Shown in pieces: positions 47,734-59,200 of a DNA stretch of 64,000 nucleotides. Made by a program: the position numbers and the translations under genes. A model generated the notes under the pieces. It was not told the origin of the DNA. It did no database searches and saw nothing but the letters and a program-made list of their open reading frames with translations. The stretch's first letter is position 1; each line of letters begins with the position of its first letter. The DNA comes from Chelydra serpentina (Eukaryota > Chordata > Testudines > Chelydridae): positions 992,001 to 1,056,000 of the forward strand of contig JBAIAC010000027.1 in NCBI GenBank assembly GCA_037349315.1, written 5' to 3'.

Positions 47734-48130
47734 CTTGCCTCCCAGCACTTCCGCTTCCAGGGCAGCGCACGTGCGTCACCCGGAAATGGCAGGTTCACTT
47801 CCGGTCTGCTGCCGGCGGAGGATGCTGGGAGTGGCGCGGGTTCCGGGGAGCTCGCTCGGGAGAACCAGCAACCGAACCGCCGAGCGGCCGGCGCCGGCTC
47901 GGGCAGGGCGGAACCGGGCCGCCGGTCACGGCGGGCAGCGCTCTGGAGCCCCCGGCTCGCTAGTCTGGATCCGCCGGAGACAGACGCGCTCAGCGCCCCC
48001 CAGCCGAGTGAATCCCCGCACGACGGGGGCGCGCTCGTGGGAGCCCCCACACAGCTGTCGCGCGGGGCCCTGGCTGGAGATGAGCATGGCCTGCCCCCCC
48101 CCCGCTCAGAGCCGGGGGTCAGACTCCCTG
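47280..48130. promoter_or_regulatory. CpG-island promoter of TSR1
   Basis: This CpG-rich region spans TSR1 exons 1-3 and extends about 400 bases upstream. Just upstream of the start codon are ETS-type sites (CACTTCCGCTTCC at 47746-47758, CCGGAA at 47780-47785, ACTTCCGG at 47797-47804) and a palindromic E-box CACGTG (47768-47773). AAGATGGCGGC (minus, 47726-47736) overlaps the start codon and fits YY1. Such clusters are typical of TATA-less ribosome-biogenesis promoters. The long plus-strand open frame here is a composition artefact. Confidence 0.7.
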
Positions 48131-49294
48131 GGCAGCGGCAGATGTTACGCACCGTTTTCCACATGGAGCCCGAGCCCAAGGGCCGGATAATGCAGCACGG
48201 CAGCCGGGGACACAGATACAACCCTGCCCTGACCCAAAGAGCAGGGAAAACTGCGCTGCTGAGGTTAGCTCAGTCCCCACTCCCCTTCTTGGGAGAGCAG
48301 AGTCAGGCCCCCTGCCAACATGGCCAAGTGTCTGGCTCACGCACCCCCGGCACAAATACACAGACAGGGATGCAAACACCTGACTGTGCTTGTATCACAC
48401 CTATGGAGCCCACCTTGCTCCTGGCCCCATGTGTGTGCATGGGAGAGATGGAGGAGTGTGGTGAGGCAGGGCAGGAGTGTCCATCTCTTCTGGAAAAGTC
48501 ACTGGTGTTAGGCACCATCTGTGGCTGACGGTAAGTTGTTTGGCACCTTCACTCTAGTGTGGGGGCAGCAAGCCCTGTGGGCAGGGGAAATACACAGGAG
48601 AAGTCATACGGATAGTCGCGCTGCCATCCACCCAGGGATGAAGCTCCTTCCCAACAAGGCCTGGAGTGATCAATATCCACCTCTGGGCCATGGTGACCTG
48701 GCCTGCGAGGGAGCTCCAGGCTTCACATGGGCAGCAACAGACTGGAGAGTTCCAGTCCAGGTGCCAGCTGTAGTGGAATCCAAGGAAAGCCCCTTATGCC
48801 TGCTGCATCTATGACAGGAAACTTTGATGGCTCTGTAGAGTCTCTGGTTCTTAGCCACAGCTGTGCATGTGGGCCTGGCAGCCATGACACAGTGCCCCCC
48901 GCCCCCCCTCTGCCTATCCCATCTGACATTACTTTCCTCTTTCACTTCAGAAGTGCACGCCCTGGTCTCAGTACCCAGAAACACAACCATCCAGCAGAGG
49001 TTCCCATGTGTTACCCACCCTTGGATTTTATTCTCTTAGCCTAGGCCAAGGCTCTGCATTCGAAAGGGGACAGATGAGTCTTACTGGAAACACCAAGCAG
49101 CTGCCTCTAGTTTCTGTGGAACTCAAACAAGATAGTCATTATTTCCAGAGATGACTCCTCACCCCTAAAGCAAACAAGGAGCCGAAGACTGTGAGGTGCA
49201 CAGAGGGGAGGGTAAAGAGATTTGGCCACTCGTACAAGGGGGAGTAGACATGGAGAGTTATCAGAGGCTGGAGGGAGAGACATTTCCTTGGCAG

Positions 49295-49504
49295 GGGGAG
49301 GGATAGCTCAGTGGTTTGAGCATTGGCCTGCTAAACCCAGGGTTGTGAGTTCAATCCTTGAGGGGGCCATTTGGGGATCTGGGGCAAAAATCTGTCGGGA
49401 CAGTATTTGGTCCTGCTAGTGAAGGCAGGGGACTGGACTTGATGACCTTTCAAGGTCCTTCCCGTTCTATGAGATAGGCATATCTCCATATATTATTATT
49501 ATTA
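49295..49504 (+). mobile_element. tRNA-derived SINE (turtle Pol III SINE)
   Basis: It begins GGGGGAGGGATAGCTCAGTG, with A box TAGCTCAGTGG and B box-like GAGTTCAATCC, and continues through GGGGACTGGACTTGATGACC. It ends TTCTATGAGATAGGCATATC and (ATT)n. This is the full-length sense copy. Confidence 0.88.
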
Positions 49505-51229
49505 TAGCACTTACCACCTTGGAACAGACACCAGACATGGAACTGCTCAGAATCCAGACCTCACAAGGGGCATGAAACAGAGTACGAGGCGAGGGGGTGT
49601 GGACATGACCCAGGACACCCCTGACAATCCTAACTTCTGATTGGATGAAGATGAGCCCGATAAACCTTTTCTGGCCTGGCCAGCAAATCCTGGCCCCCCA
49701 CACACTGCAAGTTGCTGGAGAGTGTCTCAGAATTGCCTGTCCACAGACAAAGGCAGAAAACCCCAATGGAAAGAATAACTCCCCTGCCTCTCACCCAGCA
49801 GGCTCCATGGATGGGGGTCTCACATTCAGTGCAGGGAGTCCTGGGGACGCAACATTGCCCCAAGGAGAATGGAACACTCAGACCACTTGTTAGGGACCTT
49901 CCCTCCCTGATGGGGACAGCATGGGCTCTTGGGAAATCATTCACCCTATTGTTTATTAGAGGATACAAGAGAAAAAACAAGCCACACCCCATATCTCCAC
50001 ATCTGAAGGGAGGGGCCACCTCTGCTCTTTAAATATAGATGCAGCCACAGACTGAAACACATTTTCTTCCATCAGGTGTAACTAACCCGGGCAAAGGAGC
50101 CTAGGGGCAGGAGTGATGCTCAGGCAATGGAGTGCTGATGCTTCCCACCAGCCCCTCCTCCGAAGAAATGGGGAAGACAGACGTTTGTGGTAGGGGAGGG
50201 GAGTATTCCCCACCCCCAGACAACAACCCCTACAACCCAGCCAGATTAGTCCCTGGGAGCATTTCAAGGAGAGGAGCCTTAAATCCCCCAGCAACTGTCT
50301 CTAACCCTCTCACCAAACAAGGCCATACTGGCCTTACAGCTGAATAGAAGCGGCAGCCTATTCCCTATACAAACTACAAGGAAAGCAATGACTCACCTGC
50401 CCCTTCTGTGGCTGGCCCTGGGGATCCGGGTGCTCTCCCCTTGAGGGTGTCTGCTCACCCTTACGCCCAGCTCCCCAAAGCATTTTACCAGCTTGCTCTG
50501 GTCATGGTGAGAGGAAGCAGGTCTGTGGTTTCACAGTACTTTGGGCACCTGGCACCAGCCCTGGCGCTGTGGGGAAATTCAGCCATTGGACTGAAGTGGG
50601 GCTGGGCTTTCTGGTTTGTTGGGTTCAGCTTCTGCAAACTCTGCCTGTAGAGCACTGGTTTGAATGGGCAGGAGTCTCGTTTGTGATCCAAGCACAGTTC
50701 ATCAATGGCTGGCAGCTTGTTCCTCAAGTTCAGAAACTAAGGATTTGGGGATGCCACAGAAAAGGGCATATTCTTCCCTGCCTTTTAAATGTACATTCCA
50801 TCTCAGAGGCAGACATTTCCTTTTGTCACAGGGCAGGACCTAGCCACAAAGCATCTTTAAAGTGTCGCTCTGCTTAGAAAAGTGGGTGTCTACTTATGAA
50901 AATGGCTCTTCAATTCTCAGCAGTTCTCGGGTGCAGCAGGGCCAGGGCAATTCATCCTAGTGACAAAGTGTTAACTGATTGTCACTCCTGCTAGTTCATG
51001 GTGCCAATACAGCCCTCAGAGCAGATTCCAGTCCTGCCTGTGTATCAGCAACAACATTGCTTGCAAAGCTGCAAGTCTCTCAAGGAATAGTTAACTCATG
51101 GGTCACATTACTACAAGATTTCATAGAGGCCAGTTGCTTAGTGGGATTCAAAGGATGAGACATTCACCTAGCTAATGAGCACAGCCACGGTTTCATAGGC
51201 AGGATGCCCCATTTGTAAGATGGCCATAA

Positions 51230-51400
51230 ACCCTCCTTTCACTCTCCAGCAGGGGCTAGGAAAACTGCCCCGAGGGACATGTTATTCCATAACCACCTTC
51301 TGCTGGATTTTTTGCATCTTCCTTTGAAGAGCTGGTACTGGCTGGTGTCAGAGGCAGGACATTGGGCTAGATGGAGCCCATGTCTAGTCCAGTTTAGTGA
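51230..51400 (+). mobile_element. CR1 LINE 3'-end fragment
   Basis: GAGCTGGTACTGGCTGGTGT followed by GACATTGGGCTAGATGGAGC is the standard sense 3' end of CR1 elements. Only the last 150 or so bases are present. Confidence 0.7.
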
Positions 51401-52945
51401 TTCCAACCTTCCTAAGGCAACAGGTATCCCCTGAGGCCAAGAACTCCAGCCATTTGGAAACCCCGTTTCGGCTTCTGCACATGGATATTAGCAGGTGAAT
51501 TCAAACCATCTACTGCAAGCTGGCTCATCAGTGCTGTGGCCAGTCTAGACCCCTTTCCTGGAAGCCTCTCTGCTTCTGCACAAAGATGAACAAGCCCTTC
51601 CCAATAACCTGGCTTCCTTCGGGGTAGCACAGTACCGACCCAAGCACGTCATCCCGCTGGGGCCTTGCACAGGATTGTCAAATGAATGTTCCACCTACCT
51701 CACATCCTACAGAACAAGGCTGTTCCTGGGGGCTGTCAGAACAGTGCGGAGAAGAAATGGCTTTTTATTTGCTTAGATCTAAAGTTACGGACTATTCCCC
51801 TCTGCACAAATAGAAGTTCATTTCCTGGTCAGAGCCCCACTAAACTGGGGAGTGCAGAAGGCAAGCCCAATTTGCATGGAGAAAGGAAGACAGGACAAGA
51901 CTAATCACCCAGGGAAGCAATTAGCCGTTGATCTTTGAATATTCTGCATATACACCCTCTGCTTTCACTTTGCTTACTCATGGTAGGTCAGGGAAGGAGC
52001 CTAGCTACCGAAGTTACCAGCTGCAGGCTTAATACAAGTGTCTTGGGGGTCAGTGTCGCATCAAAAGCCTAACTGTGCCCCAGACTCCTGCAGGTCCAAC
52101 TCCAGGTTCTCAGAGCTGTTCAGACCCCACTCCCAACATGCAGAAAGACAACCTCTGGCTTCATGGCGTGTGGGACCCCAACTGCTATACTCCAGCACCC
52201 GCAAACACCCACCTACATCCAACCTGAATTAGGAGCAGCCCCTGCTTTGCTCAGCTGTGCAGCCTGGGGAGTCTCAAGCCCACTCACCGGGGAATAAAGC
52301 TCTGAACCAGACCGTGACCTTTCTGCACTGCCTGTCAGGCACCTGCTGGGGGCAGGCAGGCTACAGACCAGTTTCTATCTTCCACTAACTCCCAGAGGGG
52401 AACTTTCCTGTCCAAGCAGGAGTTGCTAATGCAGGACAGAAACCAGCGCACTGCCCCTGTGGTGCGTGATGCTGTCACAACTCCGCAGGGAAGGGGCTGT
52501 CAGCAGCAGCCATGGAGCTGCATATTTCCAAAGCTAGGTAGAGTGTGTGGACTGCAGAGGGGGAGGAGCTCCCTCCTAGTGACCTTTAACTCGGCTGTGC
52601 TGACCACGACTGCCGCTGCCTTCTCAGAGCACAAAAAGTGCTGACAGACTCTGCTCTGCACGTGCCCACGCACAATGCCGTTCACCCTTTGCACCCATTG
52701 GCAGCAATTCCCAGAGCCTGGCAAGCAACACTGCTCCCAATGGTGCGCTCCACACAGTGGCTAACAGGCTTCTCCAGCAGGCGTCTGCTAAACCCAGTGA
52801 AGCATTCCAGGGGTGGCAGCGCCTCACTGACACAGCACAGCCAGATCACACCTCCTCAGGCACAGAGATTTGAGCTGATGGAGCTTTGCCACGAGACCAA
52901 TGCCTTGGTGCACAAAGGAAGATGGGCTACAACTAGAAGGGCCAG

Positions 52946-52951
52946 TTTATT
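52946..52951 (-). promoter_or_regulatory. Poly(A) signal AATAAA for POLDIP2
   Basis: AATAAA on minus about 335 bases downstream of the POLDIP2 stop codon (53286-53288). Position and strand fit. A longer 3' UTR is possible. Confidence 0.5.
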
Positions 52952-53285
52952 ACAGAGAAACCTCACACCCCAGAGAATTCAAACACATTTGGAAAGGGCC
53001 CAGCTCTGCTGAGTGGGCCCATCTTCCACAGCAGCACAGTTCTAACCCCCCCGAGCTCGGGCACCAGCCAGCGCCAGGGGGAAGAAAGGATCCACTAATA
53101 CAGCTTATGATGCTTACAAATAGCTTGAAAGAGCCAGTGTTAAAGTTCAAAAACTCTCCTTTAGCAATGGTTAAAACAAAATGGTTTAAAATTTTGAAAA
53201 AGTTCCATATCCCTGGCTGCAGCAGGGTGGGAAGCAGAGGTCTGCACTGCACGACTGTTCTCCTGGGTACAATGCTTAGACTGCT

Positions 53286-56200
53286 CTACCAGTGAAGGCC
53301 AGAGGGAGGCGTCTTCTCATCTTTGTTGCTTTCCAATGAAAAGGGTGGGATTCGGACATCAAAGTGGGAGCCATCAGGCCTCTCAAACCGAAAAGTCCCC
53401 CTGCAAAACAAAGTCAGAGTCCAGACTGAGACCAATGCATCACCACGCCCCCTCACAGTGCAGCAATGGAATGGCATCTCCTGGAGGAGGCATCAACCCT
53501 TCTGCACTCTGCTGCTGCGGGGGCCTGCCTTTGCAGGATCCTCCCACCGGCAGGAAGGCATCTCCGGGCCACGTGACTCACTTATGGGCTCATAAGCAGC
53601 AGGGGTTCCTGGAGTCAATCTGAGACTCACTCTACAGCCTTGTTTATGCGAACGTGCACCCTCCTTTCGTTGCCTTGTCCACCCCCCGTTGCGTCCTGTC
53701 AGAAGCCCGGACTGAGCTCTCTGGGACACAGACTGTCCTAATATCCAACTGGGGACCCTGCATGACCACAGTAGTGAATGTTTCTTACCACATGTGACCA
53801 CTGGATGCCTGTAGCGAGACATGGCTGCTGTACTGAAATGCTGGCTGCTCTTTGGACAAGACTGGCTCCTGCGGACACAGAGACCCCGCTGCATCAGACA
53901 GGCCCCCTCAGATTTCTCCACAGCCGGCCAGCAGCAGACTCGCTTTGCAACAAAATCAGCAGATCTCCCCAGGCTTCAAAATGCTGCTTAGCAATTGCTC
54001 CTCTTCCACTTCTTGCCATCACCACCCCCATAATAAAGGCCACACCTAATAAGTAGCACCAGCATGACACCGTATTTCAGTTCCCCCCATAGTCAGATGA
54101 TTGGAAGACTGAACTAGAACAACCCTCTGCTGATCAGACTTGCACGTTCTGCTGGGCTCCTTCCTGCACACAATTCTGGGGCAATTCTGCAGGACTGAGC
54201 ACCTGCATAAAGCCCGCCCCCACGCCCCACCCCAGGCAGAAAAAGGCAGGGAACCAAAGGGAGGCTGTGGGGGGAGGGGGAATAACCATTGGCACAGTTT
54301 TGGGGGGAACTGAGAGGTGAGGCATGGGAGGCACACAGGGTTACGTGCCCCTGCCCCACCCCCATTTCTGCATGCACAGAGCTGCCCAGCTGAAAGAGGC
54401 TGTGGCTCTGCTGAATGCTGCCTCCTGGGTCCTAGTGCCAGTTGTGCTCCCCTTCTGTGCAACAGTGGGGGGGGGGGGGCGGAAGAGGTCATGGGGAAAG
54501 AAGGGGGGTGGAATCAGGCAGGGGAAGGGGAATGTGGGAGCGAGGCACAGATGCTGGAACTAGCAGTGGGGGCTTCAAGGTGATCTCCCACCTCAATGCA
54601 CCCAGTGGCTTGTGCTCCCCACTGCCATGCTGGAGCCACATTTATTTATTGAGAAATAAAATTTGCAGAATTTTAAAATATTGTGCGCAGAATTTTTTGG
54701 TGCAGAATTCCCTCAGGAGTAACAGACGACCTGCAAGAACCTGTGCACATGACCCTTTCACAGCGCACACTTACTGGAAGTGCCCATTAAGCCGCATACT
54801 GATAAATCAACCCAGGGTGAGTGCCCCAAACGGAGGCTGTGCCTGAGGACAGCTATCGGGCAATACTTACCCTTCCCACAACTCCTCGGCCCCGGACAGT
54901 TTCCAGGGTACCAGACAAACTAAATATCCTCCAGTGCCGTTCTCGCAGTTGTACCACCTCATTGTCAAGGTTCTCCAAGCGGATACAGTAACGCCACTAG
55001 AGAGGCAAGAGACAGTCATCAGGAGCTGAAGCCAGCCACCAATAGGCGAAGTATCAGATCCACTTGCTGATGCCACAAGCAAAGAGTCACCAACCAAGAG
55101 CCACGTCCCTCAGAACCCATCATGATCAATCTGTCCATAGCTATGGTGGGGCTTCCAGCACCCCACAGCAAAGAAATGCCCTCCTTAGGCTGTTTTACTG
55201 AAGCACAAGGCACTTACCCAATAGACATGGGAATTCTGGGCTTCCTGTCAAAAGAAATGAACTAGTTTAATAGATGGCCTTCAGCTCAGCACCGACGCCC
55301 ACCCCTTCAGCTCAGCACAAGCACACGGACTTGGCAGTGCCAACTGACACGGCAGCACAGACTGGCGCTCTCCAAATGCACCCATGAGCTAGTCCCTCAT
55401 TCCCAGGGTAGCACTGGCCTGAGCATCTATGTAACTGTGACCGAAGAGCTCCAGGGATCCACCAGTGACTGGTGCCCATGTTAATTAGACTCTCTGTGCT
55501 GTCAGAGGACGCCCAATCCACATGCTGTTGGTTAACAAATGGGATACATACCAGTTCGGCTCTCCAGAAGCTTAGCTTCCAGCAGGGCCTACCCGTGTTG
55601 TGGTCCAAAGCTGCCTTACAATCCTACTGGTCCTAGAGGCACGGTTTATTTTGAAACTGACCTGTATGTGTAAATCCCCAGCTCTCCACCCCAGGAGACA
55701 GCTGGCTAAGACCCAGACCTACCCTCATGCCCATGTAGAAGGGGATGACGGTGACTCGGATATTCTCGGTGGTTTCTCGGTGCACATCAGACAGCTCTAA
55801 CCAGGGATGATTCTTTTCCTGCCACGCACACAGCGTGTCCCTTGCTACAAAAGGCGGAACTGTAGGGAGTGGAAAGAGGTGACAGTTTATCAAAGTAGCT
55901 ATAGATAAGCTACTGAACTCCCGCCTCTCAGACAGAGCAGCAGCTTTTACATGGTTACAGAGGTCTGTCTAAGAATGCTTCTGCTAGAACAAAGCCTCTC
56001 ACTCACCCCAGCATGGGTGATGCACTGCACCTAAGACAATGAGCTGCAGATGCCCGTCTTTCCTTATGAAGGTGCCTTATAGCAGCACAGAGCTCTGTAA
56101 AGACTCTCTCTAGGGCAAGGCTGGAGGGGCATGCAGTTACCTTTTGTCTGGTCGTACATAAGAAACCTCTCAAAGAGCTCATGCTGGATTGGCACCTGAT

Positions 56201-59200
56201 CGGTGGAGCTGTAGGGAAGGATGTCTTCATGGCTTACGTAGTCTAGACCTAGAGAAGAAGCCCACATCAGCCATTAAATGCCATCAGCAAAGGGAGATTC
56301 ACAGGAGGCATATTAGCAGGGCAATAAATTACACTAATGAGCAGTAAAGAAAGAGGGCCTGGCAGAGGAAATCTAAACTAGCAAAACTATCCTCAACCTG
56401 CGGGACACTCCCTGGCAATAATTCTTCACGTCTCGCTTTACCACCTTCTTCAAAAGGGAGACATACTTCTCCCCACATAAAGCCAATTCTCTTCTTGAGC
56501 CACTAGTGGCTGCAGAAGTGATTATACTATCACACAAGGACCTCAGGTAGAGAACACAACAGAAGGAGAAACAGAGATTCAGCAGCCCTAGAAATAAAGG
56601 AGGAGAAAGAAATACAGGGTGTAGGATCTGAGTACATCTGTTAAGTAGAGAGAGTGGGGTTTGGGATCAAAGCATCTGAGCAACAGTCAAAGCTCCCTCA
56701 CTCGCCTAGCCACTGACTCCAGTTGAACACACCTCTTCCACGTATCTGAACAGTGCTGTGCAGGTCAGTCACTCTACTGGTCTCCAAGAGCCTACAAACT
56801 GCACCTAGAACAAGGCATTCCAGGGGTAGATCTACGTACTGCTGTTACTAGACTATGCTAGCAATGGGATCTCTCATGGTCCTTCTAGCCTGATCTCATG
56901 AGAATCTGCACTCTCCAGAAAGCTTAAGAGCAGCTATTTACTCACCTGGTATGGCATAGAGGGCTCGACTGTCGTCATGATTCGCCAGGAACGTCACTGC
57001 TTCCGTCTGTGACCTCTGAGACTGAAAATAAGGGGGATTTAGCACTTCAAATGGACAATACAGTGGGCCAACAGCAGTTTTACTATTCTTCTCTCAAGGT
57101 TGTACATTTATTTTTATTTAATCAGTTCAGCTCAGAACAAATATTTCTCTTGTTTTAATCTCCTAGAGGAAATCACAATTCAAACACCAACTAAAAAGAA
57201 AATTTTGTTGCTTCCTATTGCCTTCACCTAACCTGTGTTATACAAACATCACAGAACCCATACTCCTACACGGGCAAGAAGTTAACCAATTTGACCTACT
57301 CAGAAGAGTTAAACATTTCTTATGATCTTTCTTAGCAGAATGATGACCTGGTAAAACAAAACCAGTCAGTCACCCCTGTTCCAAACATTCCCACCAAGGA
57401 GGAAAATCATTAACCGCGCCCTCCCAGCCTTTCATTACAGCTGTGGTCTGCATCTAAGGAATTAACAGACGAGGTAGAGCTTTAGGTGTCAAGAATAAGG
57501 TTATCAGACACTTACTATATGTGGGCAATCACGAGCATCTATTAGCACCTGATAATAGGTATGAGTTTTGCCTTTGACTTCTTTGGATCCATGACCTGCT
57601 GCACTCTCACTCCTAAGCAGAAAGACAAATTCTGAGCACAAGAGCTCCTATCATTAGCCTACACCCTACTAATATGATTACACCCACCAGCAGCAAGTTG
57701 ATACGTAGAGCGGGAATAAGTTTTGTCATACAGCAGGTTGCATCTCTGATATTATGGATAAAGTACAAACAGTTGCTACCGGCAATAAGTTCATTCTTAA
57801 AGGAAAAGGGGGTTCTGAATACACTTCAGGATCTCCAATCACTCCATTGCAGTCAATGTGAGATTCACACCACCCACACATACAGCAATAAACGATGTGA
57901 GATGCCAAATATATATATCACACACATACACACGTCAGTGGCATGATAGCCCCCATTTACAGAGACTGAGACGTGTCTCACTATTCAGTCAGGCTTCTTA
58001 TCTGGGTTAATGCTTTCACTCCACCCTTATTTTCAATGTGTTCACTCCTCAGTCCAATCCATGTCCCACAAGACTCGCTTGCGGGGTTCACCAGCTGCAT
58101 GGAGTAGAAGTGAAAGACAAGGAGGCTCCATCTCTGAGAAGGCTGAACTGAACCTAGCTTGCCAAGACTGGAGCCAAGGCCAACCAGTTCAAATCACCAG
58201 GGACCTATACAGCAACCTACACCTAAATCCACAGAAGTTTCTTTCGTTAACATACAATTCCACCACCCACTTGTTTTCTAAAGTACACACACCATTCCCT
58301 GAAACCTTCCTCCCATCTTTTAACTTAGTCTAAATTAATACCAAAAGAGTGTCTCTTATTATGAGCCGATCTCTCCCAGTTTGGTGCTCACATAAAAGTC
58401 ACTTGAGGCTTTGCCTCACTCGTTCCTAAAACCCCAGTGACCCTGACTAGGAAGAACAGTAAAAGGCTTAAATATAACAGCATGGGAGCAAATGAACAAA
58501 TGTAAATCCTTACTTTTCTGGAACAGGAGAAGCAACATCCCGATCATACAACCTGGCTTGCCAGGGAAACAGCACTATTCCTCGGTATCCAAACACACTG
58601 TGAAGAAACAGCTGAAAGGGGGAATCATAAACTTCAGTCCTGTGCAAATCACAGCCAAGAGATTAAAACCCATTCCCCCCCCCCCCCCCCAAAAAAAAAA
58701 GGGCTAACAACCTCACACTTCTAAAGCGGCAGCATTTTATTTTTATTATGCAGGGAGAAGTAGCAAGATTTGGACAGAACCTGGATTGATGGGGCAGGGG
58801 AGAAGAAGAATCTAAGACATGCTCCATTTTATGGATCTGGTAACAGAGAGGAGAGTGGTGACAAAGCATGAGGGAATGGAGAAGGCTTGGGATGAGAGAT
58901 AACGGGGAATGCAGCTTTAGCCACATTAAGTTTAAATTGACAACTAAATGCCCAGGAGATGCTGGAGACACAGGCAGATCTGTGGGCTTGGATGGAGTGA
59001 GGCCTTTCAGGAATGGAGAAAGATTTGTGAGGCCTCTGCACAGAGATAGCAGATTCTAGCAGTTATTTCACACCTTCAGGAATTCTCTCCCTTGCTGCTG
59101 AAAGGAGACAATACTTGGGAAATGAGCAGAGCAAAACAAGCCGGCACTAACCATCATTTCACCTTCTAGAGCAGGGGTGGGCAAACTACTGCCTGCGGGC

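Larger units (their letters stand above)
48131..53285. other. TSR1-POLDIP2 intergenic region, no gene recognised
   Basis: Neither strand shows an exon of a family I know. Human SGSM2, the usual neighbour upstream of TSR1, was looked for and not found. The content is a tRNA-derived SINE near 49295, a CR1 3' fragment near 51230 and otherwise unassigned sequence. The right end should include the POLDIP2 3' UTR. Confidence 0.6.

Noticed and set aside
47254..48528. 424-codon plus-strand open frame across TSR1 exon 1 and its promoter
   Set aside because: It runs antisense through three TSR1 exons and a CpG island. The Arg/Pro/Ala composition is typical of GC-rich non-coding frames and there is no family resemblance.
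50408..50880. Open frames on both strands in the TSR1-POLDIP2 spacer, considered as a possible SGSM2 exon or new gene
   Set aside because: No similarity to SGSM2 or another known family, and no paired splice signals with a second exon.
54046..54846. Overlapping open frames of 88-148 codons in POLDIP2 intron 9
   Set aside because: They lie within a GC-rich transposon-like repeat with a poly-G tract. Frames on both strands are open by composition.
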